Below, in pieces: positions 1 through 9,927 of a stretch of 64,000 nucleotides of DNA; the stretch's first letter is position 1; every line of letters starts with the position of its first letter. The position numbers were made by a program, and so were the translations under genes. The notes below the pieces were generated by a model. It worked only from the letters and a program-made list of their open reading frames with translations, ran no database searches and was not told the origin of the DNA. This stretch comes from Pseudoduganella albidiflava (GTDB taxonomy: Bacteria; Pseudomonadota; Gammaproteobacteria; Burkholderiales; Burkholderiaceae_D): positions 1,426,001-1,490,000 of the forward strand of contig NZ_CP036401.1 of assembly GCF_004322755.1 (NCBI RefSeq), read 5' to 3'.

Positions 1-1478
1 TACCCGGCCGCGGCGGCGTGCGCACATCGTTCACGGCGCGCCTGGGCGGCGACCTGCCCGGCGTGCGCGACTGGATGGCGGCTTACCCGTACACCTGCCT
101 GGAACAGCAGGCCTCGCGCGCGGTGGCGCTGGGCGACGCGGCCATGTGGAGCCGCGTGGCGGATGGGCTGCCCGCCTACCTCGATGGCGACGGGCTGGCG
201 AAGTACTTCGCGCCGATGGAGCAGGGCAGCGATACGCTGACGGCCTACCTGCTCTCGGTAAGCCATGAAGCGGGCTACGAACTGCCCGCCATGCACAGGT
301 CGCGCATGCTGGACGGGCTGGAAGCCTTCGTGGAAGGCCGCATCGTGCGTGGCTCGCCGCTGCCGACGGCCGACCTGGCGGTGCGCAAGCTCGCCGCGCT
401 GGAAGCGCTGTCGCGCGAAGGGCGCGTCAATCCGGGCATGACGGAATCGTTCACGCTGCAGCCGAACCTGTGGCCCACCTCGGCCGTCATCGACTGGTAC
501 CTGGTGCTGGCGCGCACGCCCGAGCTGCCGCAGCGGGATGCGCGCCTGCGCGAGGCCGGGCAGATCATCAAGTCCCGCCTGAACCTGCAAGGCACGACCA
601 TGACCTTCTCGACCGAGCGCACCGACGCCTGGTGGTGGCTGATGGTGTCCGCCGACGTCAACGCGAACCGCCTGCTGCTGGCGGTGCTGGACGACCCGGC
701 CTGGAAAGCCGACATGGGCAGATTGGCGCGCGGTGCGCTGGGCAGGCAGAAGCACGGGCGCTGGAGCACCACCGTTGCCAATGCCTGGGGCGCCCTCGCG
801 CTGCGCAAGTTCTCGCGGGCCTTCGAGGCGGAAGCCGTGACGGGCAGCGCCGTCGTGGCGCTTGGCGGCGAGCGGCGCAGCGTCGCGTTGCAGGACGGTG
901 CGGCGGCGACCGCGCAGGGCGGCGGCGAAGCCGCGGCCGTCACGCTGCCATGGCCGCGCGGCGCCGCGTCGCTGGACATGCGCCATGAGGGCGGCGGCAA
1001 GCCGTGGGTGACCGTGCAAAGCCTGGCGGCGCTCCCGCTGGCGGCGCCGCTGTCCTCCGGCTACGTGATCAGGAAGACGGTCACGCCGCTCGAACAGGCG
1101 GCGGCCGGCACGTGGGCGCGCGGCGATACCTATCGCGTCAGGCTGGAGCTGGAAGCGCAGAGCGACATGACGTGGGTGGTGGTCGACGACCCGATCCCTG
1201 CCGGCTCCACCGTGCTCGGCTCCGGTCTCGGCAACGATTCACGCATCGGCGCGCGCGGCGAGAAGGCTTCCGGCTGGGCGTGGCCGGCGTTCCAGGAGCG
1301 CACGTTCGCCGCGTTCCGTTCCTATTACGCCTTCGTGCCGAAGGGGAAGTGGACGGTCGAGTACACGGTGCGGCTGAACAATGCCGGCCGCTTCGGCCTG
1401 CCGCCCACGCGGGTGGAGGCCATGTACAGCCCGGAGATGTTCGGCGAGTCGCCGAATGCGGCGGTCGAGGTGAAGTGA
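1..1478 (+). CDS. yfhM: Alpha-2-macroglobulin family protein, C-terminal part (gene enters from the left edge)
   Basis: This is the C-terminal ~490 residues of a bacterial alpha-2-macroglobulin. The reading frame is open to the window edge (in frame from base 3), so the true start lies outside. The thioester motif CLEQ is visible in the segment YPYTCLEQQASRAVAL, about 35 residues in; it is followed by the helical thioester domain and a beta-rich C-terminal domain ending VEVK. The known family role is a periplasmic, inner-membrane-anchored protease trap that covalently captures proteases through the Cys-Gln thioester. The next gene, pbpC, begins at the stop codon (TGATG overlap). This is the classical pairing in which PbpC may repair peptidoglycan after envelope breach. 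Presence of CLEQ marks the thioester-bearing class rather than the thioester-less YfaS type. Confidence 0.9.
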   Translation, partial: PGRGGVRTSFTARLGGDLPGVRDWMAAYPYTCLEQQASRAVALGDAAMWSRVADGLPAYLDGDGLAKYFAPMEQGSDTLTAYLLSVSHEAGYELPAMHRSRMLDGLEAFVEGRIVRGSPLPTADLAVRKLAALEALSREGRVNPGMTESFTLQPNLWPTSAVIDWYLVLARTPELPQRDARLREAGQIIKSRLNLQGTTMTFSTERTDAWWWLMVSADVNANRLLLAVLDDPAWKADMGRLARGALGRQKHGRWSTTVANAWGALALRKFSRAFEAEAVTGSAVVALGGERRSVALQDGAAATAQGGGEAAAVTLPWPRGAASLDMRHEGGGKPWVTVQSLAALPLAAPLSSGYVIRKTVTPLEQAAAGTWARGDTYRVRLELEAQSDMTWVVVDDPIPAGSTVLGSGLGNDSRIGARGEKASGWAWPAFQERTFAAFRSYYAFVPKGKWTVEYTVRLNNAGRFGLPPTRVEAMYSPEMFGESPNAAVEVK

Positions 1479-3679
1479 TGCGCTGTTTTCCAATGCGCTG
1501 GCTGCCAATGTGCTCCCTGGCGCTACGTATTCTGCCGATGCGTGTCCTGCCGATGCGTATTCTGCCGATGCGTATCCTGCCGGTACGTTCTCTTGCCATC
1601 GCCGTGCTGCTGGCAGCATCCGCGGCGCCCGCGGCATCGGCGCCCGCCGTGCCGGCGCATGAGCAGGTCAGGGCGCAGTGGCGCGCATCGGACGCGGTCA
1701 TGCTGGACCGCCATGGCGCGCCCGTGCAGGCGCTGCGCGTCGACCGGCAGGCACGCCGCGCCCCATGGGTGGCGCTGGCGGACATCTCGCCGGCACTGCC
1801 GCTGGCCGTGCTGCAGGCGGAGGACACGCGTTTCATGGAACATGGCGGCGTCGACCTGCGGGCCATGGGGCAGGCGGCGTGGGACAACCTGTTCCGCGAG
1901 CGGCCGCGCGGCGCGTCGACCATCACCATGCAGCTCGCCGGGTTGCTGGATCCGGCATTGAAGGCAGGGCCGGGCGGCCGCACGCTGGGCCAGAAATGGG
2001 ACCAGGCCGTAGCGGCCCGCGCGCTCGATGCCGCATGGAGCAAGGCGCAGATCCTCGAAGCGTACCTGAACCTGGTGGCGTTCCGCGGCGAACTGCAAGG
2101 CGTGGGCGCGGCGGCGCAGGGCCTGTTCGGCAAGGCGCCCTCCGGCCTGGACGTGGCCGAGTCGGTGATCCTCGCCAGCCTGTTGCGGGCACCCTCCGCC
2201 TCCCGGGCCATCGTGGCGCGGCGGGCCTGCGCACTGGCCAGGGACCTGAAGGCGGCCACGCCGTGTGCCGCGATCGATGCCGTTGCCCAGCGGGCGTTCT
2301 CGCGGCAGGCATCGATGGCGCCATTGCCGCCGGCACGCGAGGCGGCTGCGCAATTGCTGAAGGGGGCCGGGGAGAACGTGCGCAGCACGCTCGATGGCAC
2401 GCTGCAGCGCCACGTGCAGGCGGTGCTGCGGCAGCAGCTGATGGCGCTGCGCGAGCGGCACGTGGCCGATGGCGCCGTGCTGGTCCTGGATAACGCCACC
2501 GGCGAGATCCTGGCCTGGGTGGGCAATGCCGGCGGCAGCGAGGTCGATGGCGTGACCGCGGCGCGGCAGGCCGGATCGACGCTGAAACCATTCCTGTACG
2601 CGCTGGCGCTGGAGCGGCGGCTGCTGACGGCGGCGTCGCCGCTGGACGATACGCCGCTGGAAGTGACCACGCCGTCCGGCCTGTATGCGCCGCAGAACTA
2701 CGAGCACGACTTCAAGGGCATCGTCACGGCGCGCGCCAGCCTGGCCGGTTCGCTGAACGTTCCAGCCGTGCGCACGCTGATGCTGGTCGGGCTGGAACGC
2801 TTCGCCGCGCAGTTGCGCGCACTGGGGTTTTCCAGCCTCGGCGAAGAAGCCGATTTCTATGGTCCGTCGCTGGCCCTGGGCTCGGCCGACGTCACCCTGC
2901 TCGAGTTGACCAATGCCTACCGGGCGCTGGCCAACGGCGGCGTGGCCGGCGGCGCCACCTTGCAGGCCCGCGCGCGGCCGGTGGCAAGGCGTCGCGTCGT
3001 CGATGCGGGCGCTGCGTTCATCGTGGGCGACATCCTGGCCGACCGCGCGGCGAGGGCGGCCACGTTCGGCCTGAAGAACGAGCTGGCCGCGCCGTACTGG
3101 GCGGCCGTCAAGACCGGGACCAGCAAGGACATGCGGGATAACTGGTGCATCGGCTATACCGCGCGCCATACCGTCGGCGTGTGGGTCGGCAATTTCGACG
3201 GCAGCGCGATGTGGGACGTGTCCGGCGTCAGCGGGGCCGCGCCGGTCTGGCGCGACGTGATGGATTACCTGAACCGCGATCTTCCCGGCCGTGCGCCGCA
3301 AGCGCCGGCCGGTGTGGTGCGCCGCACCGTCACGTGGCAGCCTGCGCTGGAAGCGGCGCGGCCCGAATGGTTCCTGAAAGGCACCGAGACATCGCGGGTG
3401 GCGCTGCTGCCGGCCGAGCAGCGGCTCCCCGAGATCGTCTATCCCGCCGACGGGGCGATCCTGGCGGTCGACCCCGATATCCCGGCAGGCCGGCAGCGCG
3501 TGTTCTTCCTGGCGCACGGCCCGCGCGACCTGCGCTGGCGGCTCGACGGCACGGAAGCAGGCTCCACCGGCCAGCAGGCAGGCTGGGCTCCCGCGCCCGG
3601 CAAGCATGAATTGGTGCTGCTGGACGGAACGGGCAGGGAAGTCGATCGCACCACGTTCACCGTGCGCGGCGCCGAATAG
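1478..3679 (+). CDS. pbpC: Penicillin-binding protein 1C
   Basis: Bifunctional class A PBP of 733 aa (the E. coli protein is ~770). The glycosyltransferase 51 domain spans about residues 95-275, with the catalytic Glu in EDTRFMEHGG (E115) and the GASTITMQL motif. The transpeptidase domain has the Ser nucleophile in GSTLKPF (S367, Lys370), SLN in SLAGSLNVPA, and KTGTS at about 545. A C-terminal BiPBP_C-like beta domain ends the protein. The start at 1478 overlaps the stop of the macroglobulin gene (TGATG), indicating translational coupling. The N-terminus is odd: a degenerate 5-residue repeat (RILPM/RVLPM) precedes a hydrophobic signal-anchor. A later ATG within that repeat could be the real start. 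Confidence 0.93.
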   Translation: MRCFPMRWLPMCSLALRILPMRVLPMRILPMRILPVRSLAIAVLLAASAAPAASAPAVPAHEQVRAQWRASDAVMLDRHGAPVQALRVDRQARRAPWVALADISPALPLAVLQAEDTRFMEHGGVDLRAMGQAAWDNLFRERPRGASTITMQLAGLLDPALKAGPGGRTLGQKWDQAVAARALDAAWSKAQILEAYLNLVAFRGELQGVGAAAQGLFGKAPSGLDVAESVILASLLRAPSASRAIVARRACALARDLKAATPCAAIDAVAQRAFSRQASMAPLPPAREAAAQLLKGAGENVRSTLDGTLQRHVQAVLRQQLMALRERHVADGAVLVLDNATGEILAWVGNAGGSEVDGVTAARQAGSTLKPFLYALALERRLLTAASPLDDTPLEVTTPSGLYAPQNYEHDFKGIVTARASLAGSLNVPAVRTLMLVGLERFAAQLRALGFSSLGEEADFYGPSLALGSADVTLLELTNAYRALANGGVAGGATLQARARPVARRRVVDAGAAFIVGDILADRAARAATFGLKNELAAPYWAAVKTGTSKDMRDNWCIGYTARHTVGVWVGNFDGSAMWDVSGVSGAAPVWRDVMDYLNRDLPGRAPQAPAGVVRRTVTWQPALEAARPEWFLKGTETSRVALLPAEQRLPEIVYPADGAILAVDPDIPAGRQRVFFLAHGPRDLRWRLDGTEAGSTGQQAGWAPAPGKHELVLLDGTGREVDRTTFTVRGAE
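1481..1600 (+). repeat. Degenerate 15-bp tandem repeat inside the pbpC N-terminal coding region
   Basis: A 15-bp unit of the form CGTATTCTGCCGATG is repeated in frame. Four close copies lie at 1526-1540, 1541-1555, 1556-1570 and 1571-1585, and weaker copies lie on both sides. It encodes a run of R-[IVW]-L-P-[MV] pentapeptides before the hydrophobic signal-anchor, and each unit brings an in-frame ATG. Confidence 0.8.
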
Positions 3680-3777
3680 CGTCGGGGCAGCGCATCAGCA
3701 ACAACCTGCGCCGTCGCGCCACTTCAACGATTGTGTTGCAAAAAAATCGGGGACTGTCCCCATGCGTCAGTTAAGTC

Positions 3778-3855
3778 CACCCCAAGTGCAAATTCTGGGG
3801 TCAGACCCGGCGGGTCTGACCCCTGCCCTTCGCTGCTGGGGTGAATGCATGCGCG
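3778..3855. repeat. Dispersed palindromic repeat, copy 1
   Basis: Nested inverted repeat: outer CACCCCA...TGGGGTG, inner GGGGTCAGACCC / GGGTCTGACCCC (3797-3823). The other copies are at 14733-14880, 18804-18870 and 24808-24883. It fills most of the 309-base gap between pbpC and the BAX-inhibitor gene. A shorter motif, ggggactgtcccc, lies just upstream at 3749-3761. No gene is seen in this gap. Confidence 0.85.
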
Positions 3856-3942
3856 TCCAATGAGCCGTATGACGCTCAACTTGACGGCATTAGGGACTGT
3901 CCTCGGTGTTGTCTTGATACCAGCTCGGCAGTATCGGGGCAA

Positions 3943-3968
3943 TAAAAAAGCCGGCACTAGGCCGGCTT
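3943..3968 (-). terminator. Intrinsic terminator of the BAX-inhibitor gene
   Basis: Read on the minus strand, the 8-bp stem AAGCCGGC/GCCGGCTT with loop CTAGT is followed by a T-rich tract. It lies about 20 bases after the stop codon of the minus-strand gene. Confidence 0.75.
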
Positions 3969-3988
3969 CGGGATGCTGCATGCAGTGT

Positions 3989-4672
3989 TTATTCGCGGTC
4001 GCCGCTGGTGAAGCCCAGGATCGACAGCAGGCTGGTGAAGATGTTGTACACGTCCAGGTACAACGCCAGCGTGGCGCTGATGTAGTTGGTTTCGCCGCCG
4101 TTGACGATGCGTTGCACGTCATACAGGATGAAGGCGGAGAAGATGCCGATGGCCAGCACCGAGATCGTCAGCGACAGGGCCGGGATCTGGAAGAAGATGT
4201 TCGCCAGCGATGCCAGGATGATCAGCACCAGGCCGATGAACGCGAACTTCGCGACACCCGAGAAATCGCGCTTCGACACGGTGGCGATACTTGCCAGCAC
4301 GGCAAAGATCGCGCCGGTACCGCCGGCGGCCAGCATGACGAGCGTGCCGCCATTCGCGAATGACAGCGTGCGCATCAGCAATGGCGTCAGCATCAGGCCC
4401 ATGAAGAACGTGAAGCCCAGCAGCAGGGCCACGCCCGCGCCGCTGTGCTTGTTCTTCTCGATCGCCCACATGAAGCCGAACGCGATGCCCAGGAACAGCA
4501 GCGCGCCGAGGAAGCCGCCCGGCATCGGGATGCCGAATGTCATGCCGGCGGCCGCGCCCAGCACGGTCGGGACCATCGACAGCGACAGCAGCCAGTAGGT
4601 GTTGCGAAGCACGCGGTTCTGGGTGACTGCCTGCCCGCCCGCATATTGATAAGTTTTTTCCAAGTTCGCCAT
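3989..4672 (-). CDS. BAX inhibitor-1 (Bax1-I) family inner-membrane protein
   Basis: Protein of 227 aa with seven predicted membrane segments, typical of the bacterial YccA/YbhL branch of the Bax inhibitor-1/TMBIM family. Family members are thought to be ion (Ca2+/H+) leak channels or FtsH modulators; the exact function in bacteria is unsettled. The start ATG at 4672 is preceded by a good AGGAG ribosome site, giving MANLEKTYQYAG. Longer in-frame extensions upstream lack family similarity and were rejected. The C-terminal part (YDVQRIVNGGETNYISATL, then LDVYNIFTSLLSILG) carries the conserved Asp pair of the family. The gene is monocistronic, transcribed away from ndk, and closed by an intrinsic terminator. 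Confidence 0.93.
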   Translation of the reverse strand: MANLEKTYQYAGGQAVTQNRVLRNTYWLLSLSMVPTVLGAAAGMTFGIPMPGGFLGALLFLGIAFGFMWAIEKNKHSGAGVALLLGFTFFMGLMLTPLLMRTLSFANGGTLVMLAAGGTGAIFAVLASIATVSKRDFSGVAKFAFIGLVLIILASLANIFFQIPALSLTISVLAIGIFSAFILYDVQRIVNGGETNYISATLALYLDVYNIFTSLLSILGFTSGDRE

Positions 4673-5019
4673 AGTTTGCACTCCTTTTGTCGGTACGGTG
4701 TACCCTTGCCAAAGCTTAGCACGCGTGGTGCCGAAAAGGGCTGAAGCCCGCCGGGATGGTCTGTGATGCCGGATCGATCCATTGATCCGGCTCTTGAAAT
4801 CCTCCGGAATCCGCCCAACTGCCTGCGAACGGCTGGGCTTCCCAGCCAATACCGTCCGCTTCGGTGCGCATTCCAGGGTTTCGATACGGCTTTCCGCCGC
4901 TTGTTACGCCATCTTCCGCCCCAACACGCATAGTATATGGGGTGTTGTATGCTAAAATCAAAGGTTGATCGAGAAATCAATTACGTTTTAACCCTTTCTT
5001 TTTACTGGAGTTTTTAATA
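4673..5019. other. Divergent intergenic region upstream of ndk
   Basis: About 350 bases between the minus-strand BAX-inhibitor gene and ndk. Apart from the likely ndk promoter near its right end, I see no gene, RNA or repeat here. Confidence 0.5.
4950..4958 (+). promoter_or_regulatory. Probable extended -10 promoter element of ndk
   Basis: TGCTAAAAT matches an extended -10 (TGnTAtAAT-like), about 60 bases before the ndk start, in a local AT-rich stretch. No convincing -35 hexamer was found at 17 bp, which is usual for extended -10 promoters. Confidence 0.4.
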
Positions 5020-5445
5020 ATGGCAATCGAACGCACCCTGTCCATCATCAAACCGGACGCAGTGGCCAAGAACGTGATCGGCCAGATCTACAGCCGTTTC
5101 GAAGGTGCTGGCCTGAAAGTCGTGGCTGCCCGCATGACCCAACTGTCGCGCGCCGAAGCCGAAGGCTTCTACGCCGTGCACGCTGCCCGTCCTTTCTTCA
5201 AGGACCTGGTGGACTTCATGGTTTCCGGCCCGGTGATGATCACGGTTCTGGAAGGCGAAGGCGCCATTGCCAAGAATCGCGACCTGATGGGCGCAACCGA
5301 TCCGAAGAAAGCTGAAAAAGGCACGATCCGCGCCGATTTCGCCGACTCCATCGATGCCAACGCCGTTCACGGTTCGGACGCCGCCGAAACCGCCGCCACG
5401 GAAATCGCTTACTTCTTCCCAGCACTGAACGTGTACTCCCGTTAA
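5020..5445 (+). CDS. ndk: Nucleoside diphosphate kinase
   Basis: Transfers the gamma-phosphate of ATP to NDPs through a phospho-histidine, in the cytoplasm. At 141 aa the length is standard. The catalytic histidine is in NAVHGSD (H117), and the N-terminal [12 protein letters not shown] strand and FEGAGLKVV helix are typical. Ribosome site ACTGGAG lies a few bases before the ATG. It precedes rlmN in the conserved order ndk-rlmN-pilW-rodZ-ispG-hisS. Confidence 0.98.
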   Translation: MAIERTLSIIKPDAVAKNVIGQIYSRFEGAGLKVVAARMTQLSRAEAEGFYAVHAARPFFKDLVDFMVSGPVMITVLEGEGAIAKNRDLMGATDPKKAEKGTIRADFADSIDANAVHGSDAAETAATEIAYFFPALNVYSR

Positions 5446-5493
5446 TCGCCAAGATTAACGGTGCGATAGCACTACATCGGTAGTATCGCCTGA

Positions 5494-5513
5494 CGCCCCG
5501 GCATGTCCGGGGC
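5494..5513 (+). terminator. GC-rich hairpin between ndk and rlmN
   Basis: CGCCCCGG catg-loop CCGGGGCG stem of 8 bp, 48 bases after the ndk stop. There is no strong T-run, so it may be a weak terminator, an attenuator or an mRNA-stabilising structure. Confidence 0.4.
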
Positions 5514-5545
5514 GGAGGTGTTTTGAAAAAAGATTGAAACTAGTT

Positions 5546-6717
<1,172 letters not shown>

Positions 6718-6718
<1 letters not shown>

Positions 6719-7572
6719 TGACCGCAGCCGCCCAGTGCCGCGCGCGCAGCGCCAGGCTCGGTTCCGCCGGGCTGCTGGGCGCGTTGTTGCCCATGCTGCT
6801 GCTGGCCGCCTGTACGGGCGGCCCCGCGGGCACCGGTGCCGGCGCTACCAGCGGCAGGGCCGAGCTGCCCACGCTGTCGGATGCCACGGCTGCGCAAAAG
6901 CGCGCCCAGATCCGCATGCAGCTGGCGGTCGGCTACTATGAGCAGGGCCAGTTGCCCGTCGCGCTCGATGAGATCAAGAAGGCGATCGCCGCCGATCCCG
7001 GCTATGCGGACGCCTACGGCGTGCGCGCGCTGATCTACATGGGCATGGGCGAGGCGACGCTGGCGGACGATAATTTCAAGCGCGCGCTGCAACTGGCGCC
7101 GAACAACCCGGATATCGCGAACAACTATGGCTCGTTCCTGTGCCAGAACGGTCGCGTGGCCGAGTCGTTCCGCTGGTTCGACGCGGCACTGGCCAGCCGG
7201 CAGTATTCTTCGCCCGTGAAGGCGATGAACAATGCGGGCAGTTGCGCGCTGAAGAGCAAGGATTACGAGCGGGCCGAGCAATACTTGCTGCAAGCATTGC
7301 AGCTGGCCCCGGATCAGCCGTCGACCAGCGCCAACCTGGCGCGGGTCTATTACGAGCGTCGCGACTACGCGCGCGCCAACTTCTTCCTTACCCGGCTTGG
7401 CAAGGTTGCCCGGCCCGACAGCTTGCCGGCCGATGTGCTGTGGCTCGCGGTCCGGGTCCAGCACCGGCTCGGCGACAAGGGGGCGGAAGAAGCTTGGGCG
7501 ACACAGCTGCGGCGCCACCATGCCGCCTCGCCCGAGTATGCTGCGTATCAGCGCGGGGCGTTTGATGAGTGA
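6718..7572 (+). CDS. pilW: Type IV pilus biogenesis/stability lipoprotein PilW (PilF)
   Basis: Lipoprotein of 284 aa with lipobox LLAAC at the end of the signal peptide (Cys about residue 32), followed by a series of tetratricopeptide repeats (AVGYYEQGQLPVALDEIKKA, then ALQLAPNNPDIANNYGSF, and so on). The family pilots the PilQ secretin to the outer membrane or stabilises type IV pili. It overlaps rlmN by one base and the rodZ-like gene immediately follows. The rlmN-pilW-rodZ-ispG context is the conserved setting for PilW/PilF. Confidence 0.92.
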
Positions 7573-7585
7573 GACAGGGGTAATA

Positions 7586-8635
7586 ATGGATTCAGAAGGG
7601 CAAAAGCAGCCGCAGGGTCAGCCTCACGGGCAGGGGCACGCACAGGAGCGGCAGCATGCCGCCGCGCCGGGCGCAACGCTGGCCGCGCAGCGCGAAGCGA
7701 TGGGCCTGACCGTGGAACAGATCGCCGATCAGCTGAAGCTGGCGCCGCGCCAGGTCGTCGCGCTCGAGCAGGGCGACTTCGCTTCGCTGCCGAACATGGC
7801 CGTCACGCGGGGGTTCATTCGCGCCTATGCGAAGGTGGTGCGGCTCGATCCGGCACCGCTGGTGGCGCAGATCGAAGTCACGCCATCGGTCACCACGTCG
7901 AGCGAACATGCGCCGATCAGGCGCGAAAAGATTCCCACCACGTTTTCCCAGTCGCGCTTTCCCACGCTGGCTTCGCGCCAGTCGAAGCCGAAGGTCTGGA
8001 TCATCGGTGGCGTGGTGGCGCTGGCCGTCATCGCCGGTGCCGGCGCATGGCAGGCCGGCCTGATCTCGCCGGCCGCACTCAGCAAACCGGCCACCGTGGC
8101 CGCGCCAGCGGCTACCGCGCCGGCCGCGCCAGGTACCGCCGGCACCACCGCCACCACGCCGCCGCTGCTGTCGCCGAACGTACCGCTGGTATCGACGCCT
8201 TCGCAGGGGCCGGCAACGCCGGAAAATACCGCGCCGCTGGTGACGACCCCGCCGAACACCGCGATCGCGGGCGCTCCGGCGACGAATTCGGCTGCAACGA
8301 CACCGGCTGCGACGACGCCGGCTGCCACGACACCCGCCGCCACTGCGCCAGCCGCCACCACGCCGGCTCCGGCCGCGGCCACGCCGGCACCGCAGGGCGC
8401 CAATACGCTGACGCTGGTCTTCACGGCCGATTCGTGGGTCGAGATCAAGCGGCCCGGCGCATCGCCGCTGATTTCCCGCCTCGTCAAGGCCGGCAGTACC
8501 GAGAGTTTCGAGATCGATCGCCAGTCGCAGCTGACCGTCGGCGCGCCGGAAGGCGTGCGCGCCACGTTGCGCGGCCAGCCGCTGCCGCTGCCGAAAGTAG
8601 CGAACGGCACCATTTCACGTGTCCAGATCAAGTAA
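7586..8635 (+). CDS. rodZ: RodZ-like helix-turn-helix membrane protein
   Basis: About 349 aa. Order: a His/Gln-rich N-terminal tail, a cytoplasmic HTH_25 domain ([20 protein letters not shown], about residues 32-95), one membrane helix ([18 protein letters not shown]), a long Ala/Pro/Thr linker with repeated TPAAT units (DNA about 8296-8365), and a C-terminal periplasmic DUF4115 domain ([13 protein letters not shown]). RodZ links MreB to the elongasome. The start chosen is ATG 7586, with AGGGG 5 bases upstream; ATG 7565 in the same frame would overlap pilW by 8 bases. It overlaps the ispG start (TAATG). Confidence 0.88.
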   Translation: MDSEGQKQPQGQPHGQGHAQERQHAAAPGATLAAQREAMGLTVEQIADQLKLAPRQVVALEQGDFASLPNMAVTRGFIRAYAKVVRLDPAPLVAQIEVTPSVTTSSEHAPIRREKIPTTFSQSRFPTLASRQSKPKVWIIGGVVALAVIAGAGAWQAGLISPAALSKPATVAAPAATAPAAPGTAGTTATTPPLLSPNVPLVSTPSQGPATPENTAPLVTTPPNTAIAGAPATNSAATTPAATTPAATTPAATAPAATTPAPAAATPAPQGANTLTLVFTADSWVEIKRPGASPLISRLVKAGSTESFEIDRQSQLTVGAPEGVRATLRGQPLPLPKVANGTISRVQIK

Positions 8636-9921
8636 TGAGCATGTCCGAACTTACTACCGCCATACCTTCTAACGCGATCCCTTCCGGCCCCCTGGCGCGC
8701 CGCTCCAGCAAGGGCGTGCTGGTGGCGCATGGCGACCGCAAGGTGTGGGTCGGCGGCGACCATCCCGTCGTCGTGCAATCGATGACCAATACCGATACCG
8801 CGGATGCGGTCGGCACCGCGATCCAGATCAAGGAGCTGGCCCGGGCCGGTTCCGAGCTGGTGCGCCTCACGGTGGACCGGCCCGAGGCCGCGCAAGCCGT
8901 GCCCTACATCCGCGAGCAGCTCGACAAGATGGGCGTCGACGTGCCGCTGGTCGGCGACTTCCACTACAACGGCCACACGCTGCTGACCGAGTATCCGGAT
9001 TGCGCCGCCGCGCTGTCGAAGTACCGCATCAACCCCGGCAACGTGGGCAAGGGCGCCAAGCGCGACACGCAATTCGCCCAGATGATCGAAGTGGCGATCC
9101 GCCACCAGAAGCCGGTGCGCATCGGCGTCAACTGGGGTTCGCTGGACCAGGCGCTGCTGGCGCGCATCATGGATGAGAACGCGGCCCGCGCCAATCCGTG
9201 GAGCGCGCAGGCGGTGATGTACGAAGCACTGATCACGTCCGCCATCGAGAATGCCCAGCGCGCCGAGGAAATCGGCCTGGGCCGCGACAAGATCGTGCTG
9301 TCGTGCAAGGTCTCCGGCGTGCAGGACCTGATCGCCGTGTACCGCGAGCTGGCCAGGCGCTGCGATTACGCGCTGCACCTGGGGCTGACGGAAGCGGGCA
9401 TGGGCAGCAAGGGCATCGTCGCCTCGACGGCGGCACTGTCCGTGCTGCTGCAGGAAGGCATCGGCGACACGATCCGCATCTCGCTGACGCCGGAGCCGGG
9501 CGGCGACCGCACGAAGGAAGTCATCGTCGGCCAGGAAATCCTGCAGACGATGGGTCTGCGCAAGTTCATGCCGATGGTGATCGCCTGCCCGGGCTGTGGG
9601 CGCACCACGTCGACCACGTTCCAGGAACTGGCGGACGATATCCAGACCTTCCTGCGCGAGCAGATGCCGGAATGGAAGAAGAGCCACCCGGGCGTGGAAG
9701 CGATGAACGTGGCCGTGATGGGTTGCATCGTCAACGGCCCCGGCGAATCGAAGCACGCCAACATCGGCATCAGCCTGCCGGGCACCGGCGAATCGCCGGC
9801 CGCGCCGGTCTTCGTCGATGGCCAGAAGGTGGCCACGCTGCGCGGCGACACGATCGTGCAGGAGTTCCAGCAGATCGTGCTGGATTACGTACAGAAAAAC
9901 TACACATCAGTATCGGTATAA
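8635..9921 (+). CDS. ispG: 4-hydroxy-3-methylbut-2-en-1-yl diphosphate synthase (flavodoxin)
   Basis: Penultimate enzyme of the MEP isoprenoid pathway, converting MEcPP to HMBPP with a 4Fe-4S cluster. The 428 aa length suits the longer betaproteobacterial form. N-terminal TIM barrel begins [15 protein letters not shown]. Cluster cysteines are in ACPGCGRT and [17 protein letters not shown]. The ATG at 8635 overlaps the rodZ stop; ATG 8641 two codons later is the alternative. hisS follows after 6 bases. Confidence 0.97.
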   Translation: MSMSELTTAIPSNAIPSGPLARRSSKGVLVAHGDRKVWVGGDHPVVVQSMTNTDTADAVGTAIQIKELARAGSELVRLTVDRPEAAQAVPYIREQLDKMGVDVPLVGDFHYNGHTLLTEYPDCAAALSKYRINPGNVGKGAKRDTQFAQMIEVAIRHQKPVRIGVNWGSLDQALLARIMDENAARANPWSAQAVMYEALITSAIENAQRAEEIGLGRDKIVLSCKVSGVQDLIAVYRELARRCDYALHLGLTEAGMGSKGIVASTAALSVLLQEGIGDTIRISLTPEPGGDRTKEVIVGQEILQTMGLRKFMPMVIACPGCGRTTSTTFQELADDIQTFLREQMPEWKKSHPGVEAMNVAVMGCIVNGPGESKHANIGISLPGTGESPAAPVFVDGQKVATLRGDTIVQEFQQIVLDYVQKNYTSVSV

Positions 9922-9927
9922 AAAACC

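Noticed and set aside
1523..3607. 694-codon open frame on the minus strand opposite pbpC
   Set aside because: Antisense shadow of a well-supported gene in high-GC DNA; composition (His/Gln/Arg-rich) fits no protein family.
8296..8365. TPAAT-coding repeats in rodZ as a mobile or regulatory repeat
   Set aside because: Low-complexity Ala/Pro/Thr periplasmic linkers are normal in RodZ proteins.
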